This document shows, one piece after another, positions 47,205-55,130 of a stretch of 64,000 nt of DNA. Origin of the DNA: Christensenella sp. UBA6345 (lineage in GTDB: Bacteria; Bacillota; Clostridia; Christensenellales; UBA1242); the NCBI GenBank assembly GCA_002437945.1, contig DJSB01000033.1:18336-82335 (forward strand), read 5' to 3'. Positions within the stretch are counted from its first letter, which is position 1. Each line of letters opens with the position of its first letter. A model generated the notes under the pieces. It was not told the origin of the DNA. It was given only the letters and a program-made list of their open reading frames with translations, and made no database searches. Position numbers and translations under genes: made by a program.

Positions 47205-48167
47205 ATGAGAGAATTTAATATACATTTTTATACCAACAATCCCTGCAACATATTTGTTAATGGCGAAATGTTGGGACTTATTGACAATAAAAGCAACTTT
47301 TTTATCGATATAGTATCATTTACTGACCAAATGGTTATTACTTGTGAACCTATATGCGAAGATAATACTATTCTACTTCCTTACTCTTTTAAGTTAAATT
47401 ATATTAACAATACTTTACAATCAAGTTCAAGCAATACAACCATTGTACCATTCCCCAATAACAACTATGATGTTATATTAGATTTTAAAATGGTTATGGT
47501 TAATAATAAGTCAACTTTACTTTCTAAAAAGATAGATAACTACACCATACTCACCATGGTAGACACTATAAGTACATTATCAATATTTTTAGATAATAAA
47601 AACTTGTACACATGCAAATATGCTAATTTATGCAATCTTGAATATGAAAAATATAAGGACTTATTAATAATCACTGGTGATTCAAACCAATCAAAATTAT
47701 TGATATGCTATGACACTATTGATAACAAAATATTATTAAGTGATACATACAGCAATATAGAAAAAAACAAGGATTATATTAAAGCATTAAAATGCCCTAA
47801 CTTGACTTTACTTACTGGTACAGTTTACAGTCTTAATTTAAGTAACAAAGAAATAGAGAACTATCAAGTATACCTAGACAACTACAAAGCAACTACACAC
47901 CCTAGCCTTATACCTTATAGTTTTTTAGAAGCAGTTCAAAACCAGAACTATAAATTAGCCGAAGGTTACATAGATAAAAATTTAATCCAGGCAGACGAAA
48001 CCAAATTTAAACAATATTTTGGGGACATAAATAAGATATATTACAATTGTTATAATTTAGATAAAAATAAAGTAAATTACACTATATACACTGATAAATA
48101 TCACAATTATAATTTTTATATTAATCAAGATAAAATAATAGAAATAGAAGAAAACCAATTAAATTAA
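47205..48167 (+). CDS. Uncharacterised 320-residue protein
   Basis: No family is recognised. Mixed alpha/beta composition, Asn- and Tyr-rich, with no signal peptide or membrane segment. The N-terminal ~100 residues (HFYTNNPCNIFVNGEMLGLI) look like a small beta-sandwich or PEGA-like fold. The middle has beta-propeller-like strands (DLLIITGDSNQSKLLICYD). Start has ATGGAGCAAT upstream. It stands alone before the promoter of the zinc peptidase pair. Confidence 0.65.
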   Translation: MREFNIHFYTNNPCNIFVNGEMLGLIDNKSNFFIDIVSFTDQMVITCEPICEDNTILLPYSFKLNYINNTLQSSSSNTTIVPFPNNNYDVILDFKMVMVNNKSTLLSKKIDNYTILTMVDTISTLSIFLDNKNLYTCKYANLCNLEYEKYKDLLIITGDSNQSKLLICYDTIDNKILLSDTYSNIEKNKDYIKALKCPNLTLLTGTVYSLNLSNKEIENYQVYLDNYKATTHPSLIPYSFLEAVQNQNYKLAEGYIDKNLIQADETKFKQYFGDINKIYYNCYNLDKNKVNYTIYTDKYHNYNFYINQDKIIEIEENQLN

Positions 48168-48199
48168 AACTAAATAGAAAAAATCCCTTATTTAAAATG

Positions 48200-48228
48200 T
48201 TGTTAATTCTTATATTTTCTTGTATAAT
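48200..48228 (+). promoter_or_regulatory. Sigma-A-type promoter of the zinc peptidase pair
   Basis: TTGTTA (48200-48205), 17-base spacer, TATAAT (48223-48228), 50 bases upstream of the first peptidase gene. Confidence 0.75.
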
Positions 48229-48278
48229 AAATATGTAAATATTAATATATTTACAATAATAAAAAGGGATTAAAAATT

Positions 48279-49007
48279 ATGAAACTAGAAGTAAAAATAG
48301 TTTTGGCGGTTGTGGCAATACTAATTATATTACTTTTAATTGTATTAAGTAGCCGTACCAGAATCAGAAAAGTTTATAAAAGATATATGGGTGTAGGCAA
48401 TCAAGCCAATCTTACGGGAAGTCAGTTTGCAAGTATAGCAATCGAACAATTGGATTTAGATATAGGTCTAGCAGTTACTGATGGCGAACTTACAGACGCA
48501 TACTCTCCTAAAGATAAGGTATTAATTATGAGTCGTGATGTATGCAACAATGCTAGTTTATCTTCATTAACAATTGTAGCACATGAATTGGGTCACGCAT
48601 TGCAACAAAAGAAGAATGATCGTATGTTCGGTCTTTCACAAATTGTAGGAAGAATTAATAGATTTATATCTAAACTATTTATGCCGATACTTATTGCTGG
48701 TATTATTACCCTATTCTTTAATATGAATTTAGGTATAAACTTATTATGGACTTCTTTAGCAATTTTCTTATTTAATATATTTGATAAACTAATCACTATA
48801 CCAGTAGAATACAATGCTAGTCATCGTGGATTGTGGTATTTAAAAGAATATCATTATTTATCTGCTAACGAGTATGGCAAAGCAAAAAAACTTCTTGGTA
48901 TAGCAGCCCAAACTTATATAGCATCTTTATTCGATGGAATTATAATTTTTGGTAGTAAACTAAACAGACTTTTCAATAGAAAATCTAAAAAACGTACAAG
49001 GAGATAA
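48279..49007 (+). CDS. YugP-family membrane zinc metallopeptidase (first of a tandem pair)
   Basis: 242 residues, PF04298-like. An N-terminal membrane helix (about 5-24), then the zinc site HELGH at residues 102-106 (IVAHELGHALQQ) with PVEYNAS downstream as the likely third-ligand region, and two further hydrophobic segments around 128-165. These peptidases are membrane-bound with a substrate that is not well defined. AGGGAT precedes the start. The paralog follows after 5 bases. Confidence 0.88.
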   Translation: MKLEVKIVLAVVAILIILLLIVLSSRTRIRKVYKRYMGVGNQANLTGSQFASIAIEQLDLDIGLAVTDGELTDAYSPKDKVLIMSRDVCNNASLSSLTIVAHELGHALQQKKNDRMFGLSQIVGRINRFISKLFMPILIAGIITLFFNMNLGINLLWTSLAIFLFNIFDKLITIPVEYNASHRGLWYLKEYHYLSANEYGKAKKLLGIAAQTYIASLFDGIIIFGSKLNRLFNRKSKKRTRR

Positions 49008-49012
49008 AATTT

Positions 49013-49744
49013 ATGTGGGAACTATATTGGGAATATTATGTAATGGGTATAATACTTTTACCTGCAATTTTACTAGCACTTTACGCACAAATTAAAGTAT
49101 CTACCACTTATTCAAAATATTCATCAGAATTAAGTAAAAAAGGTATGAAATCAAAAGACTTGGCACGATTACTTTTAGATTGTGCCGATTTACAAGATGT
49201 ACAAGTTATTAAAGTAAATGGTCAACTTACTGATTATTATGACCACAAACACAGAACAGTAGCATTAAGTTCAAGCAGTTATGATAGTAGTTCGATATCT
49301 GCACTGGGTGTTACAGCCCATGAAGTAGGTCATGCTCTTCAATACAAAAACAATTATTTACCTATTAAAATACGTTCGGTAATAATACCTATAGTTAACA
49401 TATGGTCAAAATTACTATGGCCACTAGTACTTTTAGGTATCATATTAAACTTCGCAGTATTGCCTACAAGCGTTGCTGGTAAAGTATTAATGTGGATAGG
49501 TATAGGATTCTTTGGATTAATCGCATTGCTAGATGCAATAACACTTCCAGTAGAATACAATGCTAGTAATAGAGCATTAAAAATATTAGAGCAATCTGAA
49601 ATTCTAGACAAAGAAGAAACTGAAAAGGCAAAAAAAGTATTAATGGCTGCTGCCCTAACCTATGTGGCAAGTTTGGTCAATAGTTTACTTAACTTATTAA
49701 GATTTATTCTAGTATTTGCTATGCATTCGAAAAAAAGAGATTAA
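49013..49744 (+). CDS. YugP-family membrane zinc metallopeptidase (second of a tandem pair)
   Basis: 243 residues with the same layout: N-terminal helix (~8-27), HEVGH at 103-107, membrane pair around 125-175, PVEYNASNRALKIL afterwards. It is closer to the standard YugP family than its upstream neighbour, e.g. LTDYYDHKHRTVALSSSSYD. The two share the zinc site and overall plan and are probably an old duplication. SD AAGGAGATAAAATTT overlaps the end of the first gene. Confidence 0.92.
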   Translation: MWELYWEYYVMGIILLPAILLALYAQIKVSTTYSKYSSELSKKGMKSKDLARLLLDCADLQDVQVIKVNGQLTDYYDHKHRTVALSSSSYDSSSISALGVTAHEVGHALQYKNNYLPIKIRSVIIPIVNIWSKLLWPLVLLGIILNFAVLPTSVAGKVLMWIGIGFFGLIALLDAITLPVEYNASNRALKILEQSEILDKEETEKAKKVLMAAALTYVASLVNSLLNLLRFILVFAMHSKKRD

Positions 49745-49745
49745 T

Positions 49746-49787
49746 AAAAAAACACATTAAGCATAAACAACTTAATGTGTTTTTTTA
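49746..49787. terminator. Terminator of the zinc peptidase operon
   Basis: AAAAAACACATTAAG pairs with CTTAATGTGTTTTTT around a 9-base loop. It directly follows the stop codon and has T tracts on both strands. Confidence 0.92.
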
Positions 49788-49881
49788 TTTTCTTATTATA
49801 AGAATATTTTTTACTATTATTAATGCAATCATCTAAAATATTTTTAATTAACTATAGTATCTAAATTATTAACCCGATAAT

Positions 49882-50214
49882 TTATTCTTTATCTTCAAGC
49901 ATAGCGGTAGAACAATAGGCTTTTGTACTATTACGTTGAACAGTAATGCCATTGGCACAACAATTGCCATCTTCATTAAACAAACAATGTCGTGCATTAC
50001 AATTAATATCAACATCTTGATTATGTCTAAATGCATGATATTCAGGAGCAATCTCAAACATAGTACGACTAACATTTTGACGTTGTTCACTGCTTAAATT
50101 ATTGTTTTTTTCATATGTTGCACAATTAAGATTATGTTTAATATCTATTCCCTTTGCTTCACAACTAAATTTGTTGTTATGCACACAATCCAGTTTTTTA
50201 CATTTTAAATCCAT
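49882..50214 (-). CDS. DUF1540 protein with two cysteine-rich domains
   Basis: 110 residues. Two copies of the DUF1540 pattern, each with four Cys: CKKLDCVHNNKFSCEAKGI...C and CNARHCLFNEDGNCCANGI...C, separated by a ~35-residue linker. The family is common in Clostridia and probably binds metal; its role is unknown. AAGGAGATATAT precedes the start at 50214. It is divergent to rplI. Confidence 0.88.
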   Translation of the reverse strand: MDLKCKKLDCVHNNKFSCEAKGIDIKHNLNCATYEKNNNLSSEQRQNVSRTMFEIAPEYHAFRHNQDVDINCNARHCLFNEDGNCCANGITVQRNSTKAYCSTAMLEDKE

Positions 50215-50274
50215 ATATATCTCCTTTGTTTTCTTATAGTATCTGTAAAAATATTAAATTTAAAACATAATAAA

Positions 50275-50303
50275 TTGACAAAATATGTTATTTCATTTAA
50301 ACT
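50275..50303 (+). promoter_or_regulatory. Sigma-A-type promoter of rplI
   Basis: TTGACA (50275-50280), 17-base spacer, TAAACT (50298-50303), 31 bases upstream of the rplI start. Confidence 0.7.
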
Positions 50304-50334
50304 TTTTATATAAATAAAATAAAAGGAAGTTATT

Positions 50335-50775
50335 ATGAAAGTTATTTTATTAAAAGATGTAAAAGGTACTGGTAAAAAAGGTGAAGTTGTTAATGTAGCA
50401 GACGGATATGGTAGCAATTATCTTATCCCTAACAAATTAGCAAAAGTTGCCAATGCAACCAATCTTAACCTTGCCACACAAGAAAAAGCAAGCGAACAAC
50501 ACAAACAAGAACTTATGTTACAAGCAGCAAAAGATTTAAAAGAAAAAATAAATAATCTAGATGTCGTACTTAATATCAAATGCGGAGAAAATGGTAAAAC
50601 TTTTGGAAGTATCTCCAATAAAGAAATTGCTGAAAAATTATCTAGCATGGGATATGATATAGATAAGAAAAAGATTGAATTTAATCCAGTTAAATCTATC
50701 GGATTATTTGATGTAAAAGTAAAACTACACCCAAGTGTTGTGGCTACAATCAAATTAGAAATAAAACCACTATAA
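50335..50775 (+). CDS. rplI: 50S ribosomal protein L9
   Basis: 146 residues with [20 protein letters not shown] and [17 protein letters not shown], the L9 N-terminal domain, then the long helix and C-terminal RNA-binding domain ([20 protein letters not shown]). L9 binds at the base of the L1 stalk and affects frame maintenance. In many Firmicutes it is next to dnaB or yybT; here it stands alone with its own promoter and terminator. Confidence 0.97.
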   Translation: MKVILLKDVKGTGKKGEVVNVADGYGSNYLIPNKLAKVANATNLNLATQEKASEQHKQELMLQAAKDLKEKINNLDVVLNIKCGENGKTFGSISNKEIAEKLSSMGYDIDKKKIEFNPVKSIGLFDVKVKLHPSVVATIKLEIKPL

Positions 50776-50792
50776 AACATAATTAGTTAGTT

Positions 50793-50823
50793 AAAAAATC
50801 TCCAATTTTTGGAGATTTTTTTT
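50793..50823 (+). terminator. Intrinsic terminator of rplI
   Basis: AAAAAATCTCC-aattttt-GGAGATTTTTTTT, 17 bases beyond the stop. Confidence 0.92.
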
Positions 50824-50909
50824 ATGCAAATATAATAAGTACTTATATTTTATTTATAGATTAAATAATAAAGTAATGATTAAAACTATACATAAACTAT
50901 GTGATGTTG

Positions 50910-51045
50910 ATTTACTTACAATGCTCATAAATCAAATTGCTATCAAAATTCCACGATAAATCGTGGCATCACAGTTTGAATAAACATCAGTTATACGAAA
51001 ATATTGCTTCGCACTGCTTTCGTCTAACTTCCGATAATATAAATA
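50910..51045 (-). repeat. Palindromic repeat block, inverted relative to 12.0-12.4 kb
   Basis: Read on the minus strand it matches the array at 12.0-12.4 kb: TATATTATCGGAAGTTAGACG, the 39-nt hairpin module (51028-50990), CTGATGTTTATTCAAACT and a CCACGA-ttta-TCGTGG hairpin (50966-50951), then CAATTTGATTTATGA. It lies between the rplI and rplL terminators. The rest of the 50824-51111 gap is AT-rich without a gene. Confidence 0.8.
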
Positions 51046-51111
51046 TAATGCAAAAACACACTCCATATTGTATTAACTTAATTGCTTTTATACTAAAATA
51101 TATACAACAAC

Positions 51112-51142
51112 AAAAAAAGACATGCATTTGCACGTCTTTTTT
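51112..51142 (-). terminator. Intrinsic terminator of rplJL
   Basis: AAAAAAGACGTGCA and TGCATGTCTTTTTT pair (one mismatch) around two bases, 30 bases beyond the rplL stop. Confidence 0.88.
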
Positions 51143-51172
51143 AATCACACATTATATCCCGAATAGTTTAAA

Positions 51173-51544
51173 TTACTTAAGTTCTACAGTAGCGCCAGCT
51201 TCTTTAAGTTTAGCTTCCATAGCTTTAGCTTCTTCAGCAGGAACGTTTTCTTTAATTGTAGAAGGAGCACCATCTACAAGTGCTTTTGCTTCGCCAAGAC
51301 CAAGACCAGTAAGATCTTTAACAGCCTTAATAACTCCAAGTTTAGCAGCACCAGCATCTTTTAATACAACTGTGAATTCGGTTTTTTCTTCAGCAGCAGC
51401 GGCAGCAGCACCAGCAGCAGGGCCAGCAACCATTTGAGCAGCAGCACTAACGCCAAATTCTTCTTCTAATTTTTTAACTAATTCGCTAACTTCCATAACA
51501 GTTAACTTTTTGATTTCTTCAACTAAATTTTCTAAATTTGCCAT
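51173..51544 (-). CDS. rplL: 50S ribosomal protein L7/L12
   Basis: 123 residues: N-terminal dimerisation helices ([20 protein letters not shown]), an Ala-rich hinge, and the C-terminal domain with [20 protein letters not shown] and [11 protein letters not shown]7/L12 dimers on the L10 stalk recruit translation GTPases. SD TTGGAGGAAAATTAAA. 37 bases after rplJ. Confidence 0.98.
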   Translation of the reverse strand: MANLENLVEEIKKLTVMEVSELVKKLEEEFGVSAAAQMVAGPAAGAAAAAAEEKTEFTVVLKDAGAAKLGVIKAVKDLTGLGLGEAKALVDGAPSTIKENVPAEEAKAMEAKLKEAGATVELK

Positions 51545-51581
51545 TTTAATTTTCCTCCAATAATTATTAAATTAAACTAAA

Positions 51582-52067
51582 TTAATTTCCTTTCTTTGCG
51601 ATTTCATTTAAAGCACGTGCAAGACTTGATACAGGTCCTTGTAAAACACCAAGTAACATAGCCACCAAAACTTCTTTTGTAGGAATTTTTGAAAGTGCTT
51701 CAATTTCTTGTTTAGATGCTAACTTACCGTTAACATAACCAAACTTAACGTCCATCTTCTTAATGTCAGAAATTGTGTTACAAATAACTTTTGCAGCAGA
51801 AACTTCGTCATTAGCAAAAGCAACACTTGTAGTACCTTCTAACATTGTTGGGTCGAAATCAGTTATACCACATTCATTAAGTGCTCTAACTAATAGACGG
51901 TTTTTGTATACTTTGTATGTTACACCAGTTTCAGTGCATTGTTTACGAAGTTTAGTATCTTCAGCAACATTAATACCTTTGTAGTCTACAAAAACAATAC
52001 TAGTAGCATTATGAATGTTATTTTTGATTTCTTCTACTAATTGCTTTTTTACTTCTATAGCCTTCAT
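51582..52067 (-). CDS. rplJ: 50S ribosomal protein L10
   Basis: 161 residues with SIVFVDYKGINVAEDTKLRK in the rRNA-binding domain and the C-terminal helix QGPVSSLARALNEIAKKG that holds L7/L12. L10 controls its own operon by binding the leader, and that leader is visible just upstream. The rplK-rplA pair, often adjacent to rplJL, is here 2.5 kb away beyond an inserted segment. Confidence 0.98.
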   Translation of the reverse strand: MKAIEVKKQLVEEIKNNIHNATSIVFVDYKGINVAEDTKLRKQCTETGVTYKVYKNRLLVRALNECGITDFDPTMLEGTTSVAFANDEVSAAKVICNTISDIKKMDVKFGYVNGKLASKQEIEALSKIPTKEVLVAMLLGVLQGPVSSLARALNEIAKKGN

Positions 52068-52152
52068 TAAAAATCCTCCTTTAAACTTTTCGTGTTTGTT
52101 TTATAAAAACTTTATTTTTTCGACTAATATGTCGAATAATGTGTGAGGATTT

Positions 52153-52193
52153 AAAAAAACTCTTTCGCCACATAGAGTAAACGAAAGAGTTTT
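52153..52193 (-). terminator. Attenuator terminator in the L10 leader
   Basis: On the minus strand AACTCTTTCG pairs with CGAAAGAGTT around 14 bases and is followed by TTTTTTT. It lies inside the rplJ leader, 85 bases before the start codon. A second hairpin TTCGAC/GTCGAA (52136-52119) follows. Confidence 0.85.
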
Positions 52194-52284
52194 GAATATA
52201 CATATAAAAAACTATTTGTTTACCTCGGCAAGATTTACTTTATACTTGCTGTCTTTGGCAAGACTTCTTTTAAAAACCGATAGT
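52194..52284 (-). ncRNA. L10 leader (ribosomal protein L10 autoregulatory element)
   Basis: The predicted transcript contains AGACAGCAAG...CTTGCCGAGG, in which GCAAG pairs with CTTGC next to GCCGAGG, the conserved core of the L10 leader family. It sits between the promoter and the attenuator of rplJL, as known for this element. Confidence 0.85.
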
Positions 52285-52313
52285 AGTATATATTATTTTG
52301 TATACAATGTCAA
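52285..52313 (-). promoter_or_regulatory. Sigma-A promoter of rplJL
   Basis: Consensus TTGACA (52313-52308), 17-base spacer, TATACT (52290-52285), directly upstream of the L10 leader. Confidence 0.9.
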
Positions 52314-52391
52314 CAATTATTTTCTAAAAATTGCCTAAATAATTTACCAATATAATATATTATGTTACACTTAACTATAGGAAGTTTAATT

Positions 52392-53057
52392 ATGGTTAAA
52401 AGGGTTATAGCAGGATTATTTATTTTAATATGTTCAGTCGCTTTAACGTGTGGTTGTGATGACAACAAAAACAAAAAACAACTCGCATCAATTGATGATT
52501 CTGTGGGTAATTTAACCATTTTTTCTTTAACACAATCTAATAAAGATACTCTGCCCTTGCTATTGAATCTAGGACATAGTTTCATAACTATAGAGAACAC
52601 TTCTTCCGATAATATGACAATAGGCAACTACGAACTTACACCTAATGAAACTATATGTATAGGAACATGGAGTATATCCAATCATTTTGGTGTATGGTAC
52701 AATGTAGAGTCCAATTATAATAGCAAATATAATCGTTATGATGGTAGAATCTCACTTACAAAAGAAATCTCTAGTAATGACATAACCACTATTACTACCT
52801 TTATTGCAAAACATAACTACTGGAATCCATTTAGAAATTGTTCATATTTTGCATTAAATCTGTGGAATTCAGTGGCAGATAGCAATGAAAAACTTAAAAA
52901 ACCAATTATTTACTCTCCTACCCATGTTACACAAGAAATTAAAAAGTTTAACAATTATGAATATAACAGACCGCTGCCTACAAATAGCAATATGGGATAT
53001 TATTCTAACGCAAAATTTGTAAGTTTTAATATGAAAGGAGAAGATAAGTATGTTTAG
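52392..53057 (+). CDS. Exported protein with a candidate permuted NlpC/P60-like His-Cys pair
   Basis: 221 residues. N-terminal signal sequence (KRVIAGLFILICSVALTCGC); the Cys-Gly-Cys could be lipidated, but the lipobox is not canonical. The conserved-looking segments LGHSFITIEN (His62) and WNPFRNCSYFALNLWNSV (Cys150) have the arrangement seen in permuted papain/NlpC-like domains such as DUF4105, where GH comes first and NC later. Enzyme activity is inference. The ATG at 52392 follows AGGAAG. Divergent from rplJ; the next small gene overlaps its end by 8 bases. Confidence 0.6.
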   Translation: MVKRVIAGLFILICSVALTCGCDDNKNKKQLASIDDSVGNLTIFSLTQSNKDTLPLLLNLGHSFITIENTSSDNMTIGNYELTPNETICIGTWSISNHFGVWYNVESNYNSKYNRYDGRISLTKEISSNDITTITTFIAKHNYWNPFRNCSYFALNLWNSVADSNEKLKKPIIYSPTHVTQEIKKFNNYEYNRPLPTNSNMGYYSNAKFVSFNMKGEDKYV

Positions 53058-53280
53058 AAAAATAACATTTATAATTCTCTTAATTATTGACATATACCTT
53101 ATTTATAGTGCAATAGGTTATGCTATTATGGGCAATAATTGTCCAGAAATAGTTGGTGAACAAAAATCAATATTTATGGGTAATTATATTATGAGTATAA
53201 TATTTGGGAGTATAGGAATAATGCTCACAATTGTACTTATAATTTTGGGAATAAAAACGTATAAAAAGAAAAAACAATAG
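53050..53280 (+). CDS. Small two-helix membrane protein
   Basis: 76 residues with hydrophobic segments at ~5-27 and ~45-68 (MSIIFGSIGIMLTIVLIIL) and a basic end KTYKKKKQ, suggesting the C-terminus is cytoplasmic. No family recognised. AAGGAG lies 9 bases before the start, inside the previous gene, so the pair is translated together. Possibly a membrane partner of the upstream exported protein. Confidence 0.65.
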   Translation: MFRKITFIILLIIDIYLIYSAIGYAIMGNNCPEIVGEQKSIFMGNYIMSIIFGSIGIMLTIVLIILGIKTYKKKKQ

Positions 53281-53309
53281 ATGGTCGTATAACCATCTAT
53301 TATTTTTTA
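53276..53309 (+). terminator. Intrinsic terminator overlapping the end of the small membrane gene
   Basis: AATAGATGGT pairs with ACCATCTATT around 6 bases and is followed by ATTTTTT. The stop codon TAG is inside the stem. Confidence 0.85.
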
Positions 53310-53469
53310 TGATTTATTATTAATCAAATACATTATTACGAATAAAAATATATGGTAAATCACTAATATATAGCAATTTAAGCCCCAAATTGGCCATATA
53401 ACGTCATATTTAACTTTAATCTATAACTTATATTAGTAAAACATATAATGACGTAAAATAACCCTAATT

Positions 53470-53619
53470 TTTAGATGCAATCACTCGGAAACAAGCACAA
53501 CGTTAGTTGTATTTGTGTAGAAGTGATTAGCATCGCAATTTACGTGATTTCGTGCTTACACTTAAGCACGTTGTCCAAATCCCTTTGGACAACAAAAAAA
53601 AGAGCATACTGCTCTTTTT
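53470..53619 (+). repeat. Structured ~150-nt element, copy A
   Basis: GATGCAATCACT pairs with AGTGATTAGCATC (one bulge), enclosing a CAAC-gtta-GTTG hairpin. Then follow GTGCTT/AAGCAC, GTTGTCCAAA-tccc-TTTGGACAAC and a terminator-like AAGAGC/GCTCTT with T tract. Nearly identical to copy B. The stretch 53310-53469 is AT-rich without a gene. Confidence 0.85.
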
Positions 53620-53683
53620 ATATACTTTACTACTCGTACAGGCTTACATAATATTGGCTTATTATATCAACCGCGACCATTAA

Positions 53684-53834
53684 TTTAGATGCAATCACTT
53701 GGAAACAAGCACAACGCTAGTTGTATTTGTGTAGAAGTGATTAGCATCGCAATTTACGTGATTTTGTGCTTACACTTAAGCACGTTGTCCAAACACCTTT
53801 GGACAACAAAAAAAGAGCAATATGCTCTTTTTTT
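53684..53834 (+). repeat. Structured ~150-nt element, copy B
   Basis: Same architecture as copy A, with about eight differences. Most fall in loops (gtta/gcta, tccc/cacc) and none break a stem. The right end contains the rplA terminator. An inverted pair AATTTACGTGATTT (53750-53763) and AAATCACGTAAATT (53835-53848) flanks its last three hairpins; the second arm reaches the rplA stop codon. Confidence 0.85.
53809..53834 (-). terminator. Terminator of the rpmG-secE-nusG-rplK-rplA operon
   Basis: AAAAAGAGCA-TAT-TGCTCTTTTTTT on the minus strand, 13 bases beyond the rplA stop. T tracts exist on both strands. Confidence 0.88.
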
Positions 53835-53846
53835 AAATCACGTAAA

Positions 53847-54530
53847 TTACATTACCTTATAATCAACTTTGATTCCAGGTCCCATAGTAGAACTTACTGA
53901 AACTGACTTGATATATTGACCTTTAGCGGCTTGTGGTTTAGCCTTAACGATGGCGTCCATAAGTGTGTTAAAGTTTTCAAGTAATTTTTGAGTACCAAAA
54001 CTCTTTTTACCAATCATAACGTGTACAATGTTAGACTTATCTAGTCTATATTCAACTTTACCAGCCTTAACATCAGCAATAGCCTTTGTTACGTCTGTAG
54101 TTACTGTACCACTCTTTGGGTTAGGCATTAAGCCCTTTGGTCCTAAAACTTTTGCTATTCTACCAATAACTGGCATCATATCTGGAGTTGTGATACATAC
54201 GTCAAAATCCAACCAACCTTGTTGAATTTTAGCGATCATTTCTTCTGCTCCAACATAGTCTGCACCTGCTTTAGTAGCAGCATCTGCATGGTCACCTTTA
54301 GCGATAACCAATACTTTAACACTTCTACCAGTACCGTTAGGAAGAACAACTGTTCCTCTAACTTGTTGGTCTGCGTTACGTCCATCAACACCAAGTTTGA
54401 TGTGAAGTTCAACGGTTTCGTCAAACTTTGCGCTTGCTGTTTTTTCACACAAATCTAATGCTTCTTGTGGAGTATATAGAGTTGTACGATTAACAAGTTT
54501 AGCACTTTCTAAATATCTTTTACCTTTCAT
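53847..54530 (-). CDS. rplA: 50S ribosomal protein L1
   Basis: 227 residues with [24 protein letters not shown] N-terminal segment, [20 protein letters not shown] and [18 protein letters not shown]1 forms the mobile stalk at the E site and is the translational repressor of the rplKA operon in E. coli. Preceded by a GTGGGAG...ACCACA motif in the gap to rplK. Confidence 0.98.
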   Translation of the reverse strand: MKGKRYLESAKLVNRTTLYTPQEALDLCEKTASAKFDETVELHIKLGVDGRNADQQVRGTVVLPNGTGRSVKVLVIAKGDHADAATKAGADYVGAEEMIAKIQQGWLDFDVCITTPDMMPVIGRIAKVLGPKGLMPNPKSGTVTTDVTKAIADVKAGKVEYRLDKSNIVHVMIGKKSFGTQKLLENFNTLMDAIVKAKPQAAKGQYIKSVSVSSTMGPGIKVDYKVM

Positions 54531-54541
54531 AATTTCCTCCT

Positions 54542-54583
54542 TGTGGTTATACCGAATAAATTAAAAATTTTTTACTCTCCCAC
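54542..54583 (-). promoter_or_regulatory. Candidate L1-binding site between rplK and rplA
   Basis: GTGGGAG starts right after the rplK stop (54583-54577) and ACCACA (54547-54542) lies next to the rplA SD AAGGAGG. GTGG and CCAC can pair. The same pair of motifs precedes rplK. Confidence 0.5.
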
Positions 54584-55018
54584 TTATTCAATAACGGTTA
54601 CGCCCATACTTCTGCAAGTACCTTCAATCATGCTCATAGCACTTTCAATAGTTTTTGCATTTAAGTCAGGCATTTTTAATGTAGCAATTTCTTTAATTTG
54701 TGCTTTAGTAATAGATGCAACTTTATTCTTAATAGAGTTAGCAGAACCGCTTTCAATTCCGCAAGCCTTTTTAATAAGAACTGCTGCAGGTGGTGTCTTT
54801 AACACAAAACTAAAAGATCTATCAGCGTAAATAGTAATTACAACTGGAATAACATAACCTACTTGGTTGGCTGTCTTTTCGTTAAATTCTTTAGTGAATG
54901 CTGCGATATTAATACCGTGTGGTCCTAAAGAAGATCCAACTGGTGGGCCACTTGTAGCCTTACCTGCTTGTAATTGCAATTTAACAACTGCATTAACTTT
55001 TTTATTTGCTGCTGTCAT
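54584..55018 (-). CDS. rplK: 50S ribosomal protein L11
   Basis: 144 residues beginning [20 protein letters not shown] with the signature [21 protein letters not shown]11 is at the GTPase-associated centre and is needed for the stringent response. The ATG at 55018 has CAGGAGGAAAAT upstream and fits the family; the open frame extends 16 codons further upstream without an SD. Confidence 0.98.
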   Translation of the reverse strand: MTAANKKVNAVVKLQLQAGKATSGPPVGSSLGPHGINIAAFTKEFNEKTANQVGYVIPVVITIYADRSFSFVLKTPPAAVLIKKACGIESGSANSIKNKVASITKAQIKEIATLKMPDLNAKTIESAMSMIEGTCRSMGVTVIE

Positions 55019-55044
55019 ATTTTCCTCCTGCCATATCTGGCCTA

Positions 55045-55090
55045 TGTGGTTATTAACAAAACGCATAACAAAAATTTACGTTTCTCCCAC
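55045..55090 (-). promoter_or_regulatory. Candidate L1-binding site upstream of rplK
   Basis: GTGGGAG (55090-55084) and ACCACA (55050-55045) in the nusG-rplK gap, matching the pair before rplA. L1 binds a similar mRNA site in the L11 operon leader of E. coli; binding here is inference. Confidence 0.5.
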
Positions 55091-55130
55091 TATATTTTAA
55101 ATAAGTAATTAACTTATAAAAAATCAAAAA

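Noticed and set aside
50937..51437. A 166-codon plus-strand frame opposite rplL
   Set aside because: It runs antisense to the well-supported rplL and over the palindromic repeat; its Ala-rich part is a mirror of the L7/L12 hinge.
53470..53834. Possible insertion sequence or integron site
   Set aside because: No transposase or integrase frame and no target-site duplication seen; only structured repeats.
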